Of a DNA stretch of 35,307 nucleotides, positions 34,916 to 35,307 are shown piece after piece. This DNA comes from Microcoleus sp. GA_180221_E-2-1-MAG-45_12 (GTDB lineage Bacteria > Cyanobacteriota > Cyanobacteriia > Cyanobacteriales > JAAUUE01), in assembly GCA_020692245.1 (NCBI GenBank), contig JAIMKT010000014.1, positions 25,905-61,211 on the forward strand, given 5' to 3'. Positions within the stretch are counted from its first letter, which is position 1. Every line of letters begins with the position of its first letter. Both the position numbers and the translations under genes were made by a program. The notes beneath the pieces were generated by a model, which saw only the letters and a program-made list of their open reading frames with translations, made no database searches and was not told where the DNA came from.

Positions 34916-35307
34916 ATGGCAACTGTCAAGCTCGAAGGTATCAACCGCAGATTTAATCAAACTACCGCGATCGAGAATATTACCTTTACCGTTCCCGATG
35001 GGGAATTTTGGGTACTGGTGGGGCCTTCTGGTTGTGGCAAATCCACAATTTTGAGGACGATCGCCGGGCTGGAAACCGCCACTGATGGGGATTTATATAT
35101 TGGTGAGACGCTGGTGAATCAAGTTCCGGCGAGGGCGAGAGATGTGGCGATGGTGTTTCAAAACTATGCCCTCTATCCCCACATGAACGTTGCCGAAAAT
35201 CTTGCCTTTGGGCTAAAAATGCGGAATTTAGACCCAGATACTCGCCAAGCACGAGTCCAACAGGTAGCCGAGATTCTCAATATTGCCCATCTCCTCGATC
35301 GCAAACC
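34916..35307 (+). CDS. MalK/UgpC-type ABC ATP-binding protein (3' truncated by window edge)
   Basis: The first 130 codons of an ABC ATPase are present. They have Walker A GPSGCGKST, the Q-loop segment MVFQNYALYPHMNVAENLAFGL and RARDVAMVF before it, typical of the MalK/UgpC group that works with MalF-type permeases. The signature and Walker B motifs lie beyond the window. It starts 16 bp after the c-di-GMP gene on the same strand, so the two are probably co-transcribed. It is a plausible partner for the permease at 29888-30742. Confidence 0.93.
   Translation, partial: MATVKLEGINRRFNQTTAIENITFTVPDGEFWVLVGPSGCGKSTILRTIAGLETATDGDLYIGETLVNQVPARARDVAMVFQNYALYPHMNVAENLAFGLKMRNLDPDTRQARVQQVAEILNIAHLLDRK

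Overview
The window is a stretch of cyanobacterial chromosome. Indications are the split RNA polymerase genes rpoC1 and rpoC2, a petG gene for the cytochrome b6f complex, chlP (geranylgeranyl reductase), a CytM-like cytochrome, a cyanobacterial-type Dps, and the many GATCGATC and GCGATCGC (HIP1-like) octamers in the core genes. I cannot name a genus. The long purine-rich repeats would fit a filamentous or large-genome species, but that is inference.

Layout. 1-6890: 3' end of rpoB, then rpoC1 and rpoC2, closed by a strong intrinsic terminator. The rpoB-rpoC1 gap holds long complementary purine and pyrimidine arms, and a related GGGAGGTACA tandem repeat follows the terminator. 7078-11714: a THUMP-type RNA methyltransferase, then map and fabI. 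Between the methyltransferase and map sits a 1,715-bp insertion. It contains an AT-rich orphan gene for a multi-zinc-ribbon membrane protein, an internal TnpB fragment, a probable IS200/IS605 right-end remnant, and a second copy of the first 156 bp of the map region. The result is a truncated map copy on the left and an intact map on the right. 11902-18994: cytM, a periplasmic HtrA protease, an isolated Nmad3-type gene (DNA-modification associated), a PotA-like ABC ATPase, a peptidoglycan-binding/serine beta-lactamase-like protein and an OFA-type MFS transporter. 19118-22407: a large Na,K-ATPase-like P-type ATPase, followed by a broken mosaic fragment of an MFS gene like the intact one on its other side. 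22524-27839: a b561-like cytochrome, a 47-aa membrane protein, petG, a degenerate alpha/beta hydrolase, a secreted SH3 protein, chlP, a small conserved protein and a Dps with a putative Fur-like site upstream. 28064-35307: a HAD phosphatase, a Uma2 nuclease, a sugar ABC permease, a 1,277-residue PAS/GAF/GGDEF/EAL protein and the start of a MalK-type ATPase.

How the genes fit together. Most are single-gene housekeeping or photosynthesis units. rpoB-rpoC1-rpoC2 form the transcription operon, and map and fabI are co-oriented with a 48-bp gap. petG, cytM and the b561-like gene touch electron transport, while chlP feeds chlorophyll phytyl-chain synthesis. The two sugar-ABC parts (permease, ATPase) lie on opposite strands around the cyclic-di-GMP gene. 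The most unusual region is 8283-10153, where an apparently foreign gene is bracketed by a duplicated gene start so that map remains functional. The MFS/ATPase region shows a similar partial duplication of a neighbouring gene.
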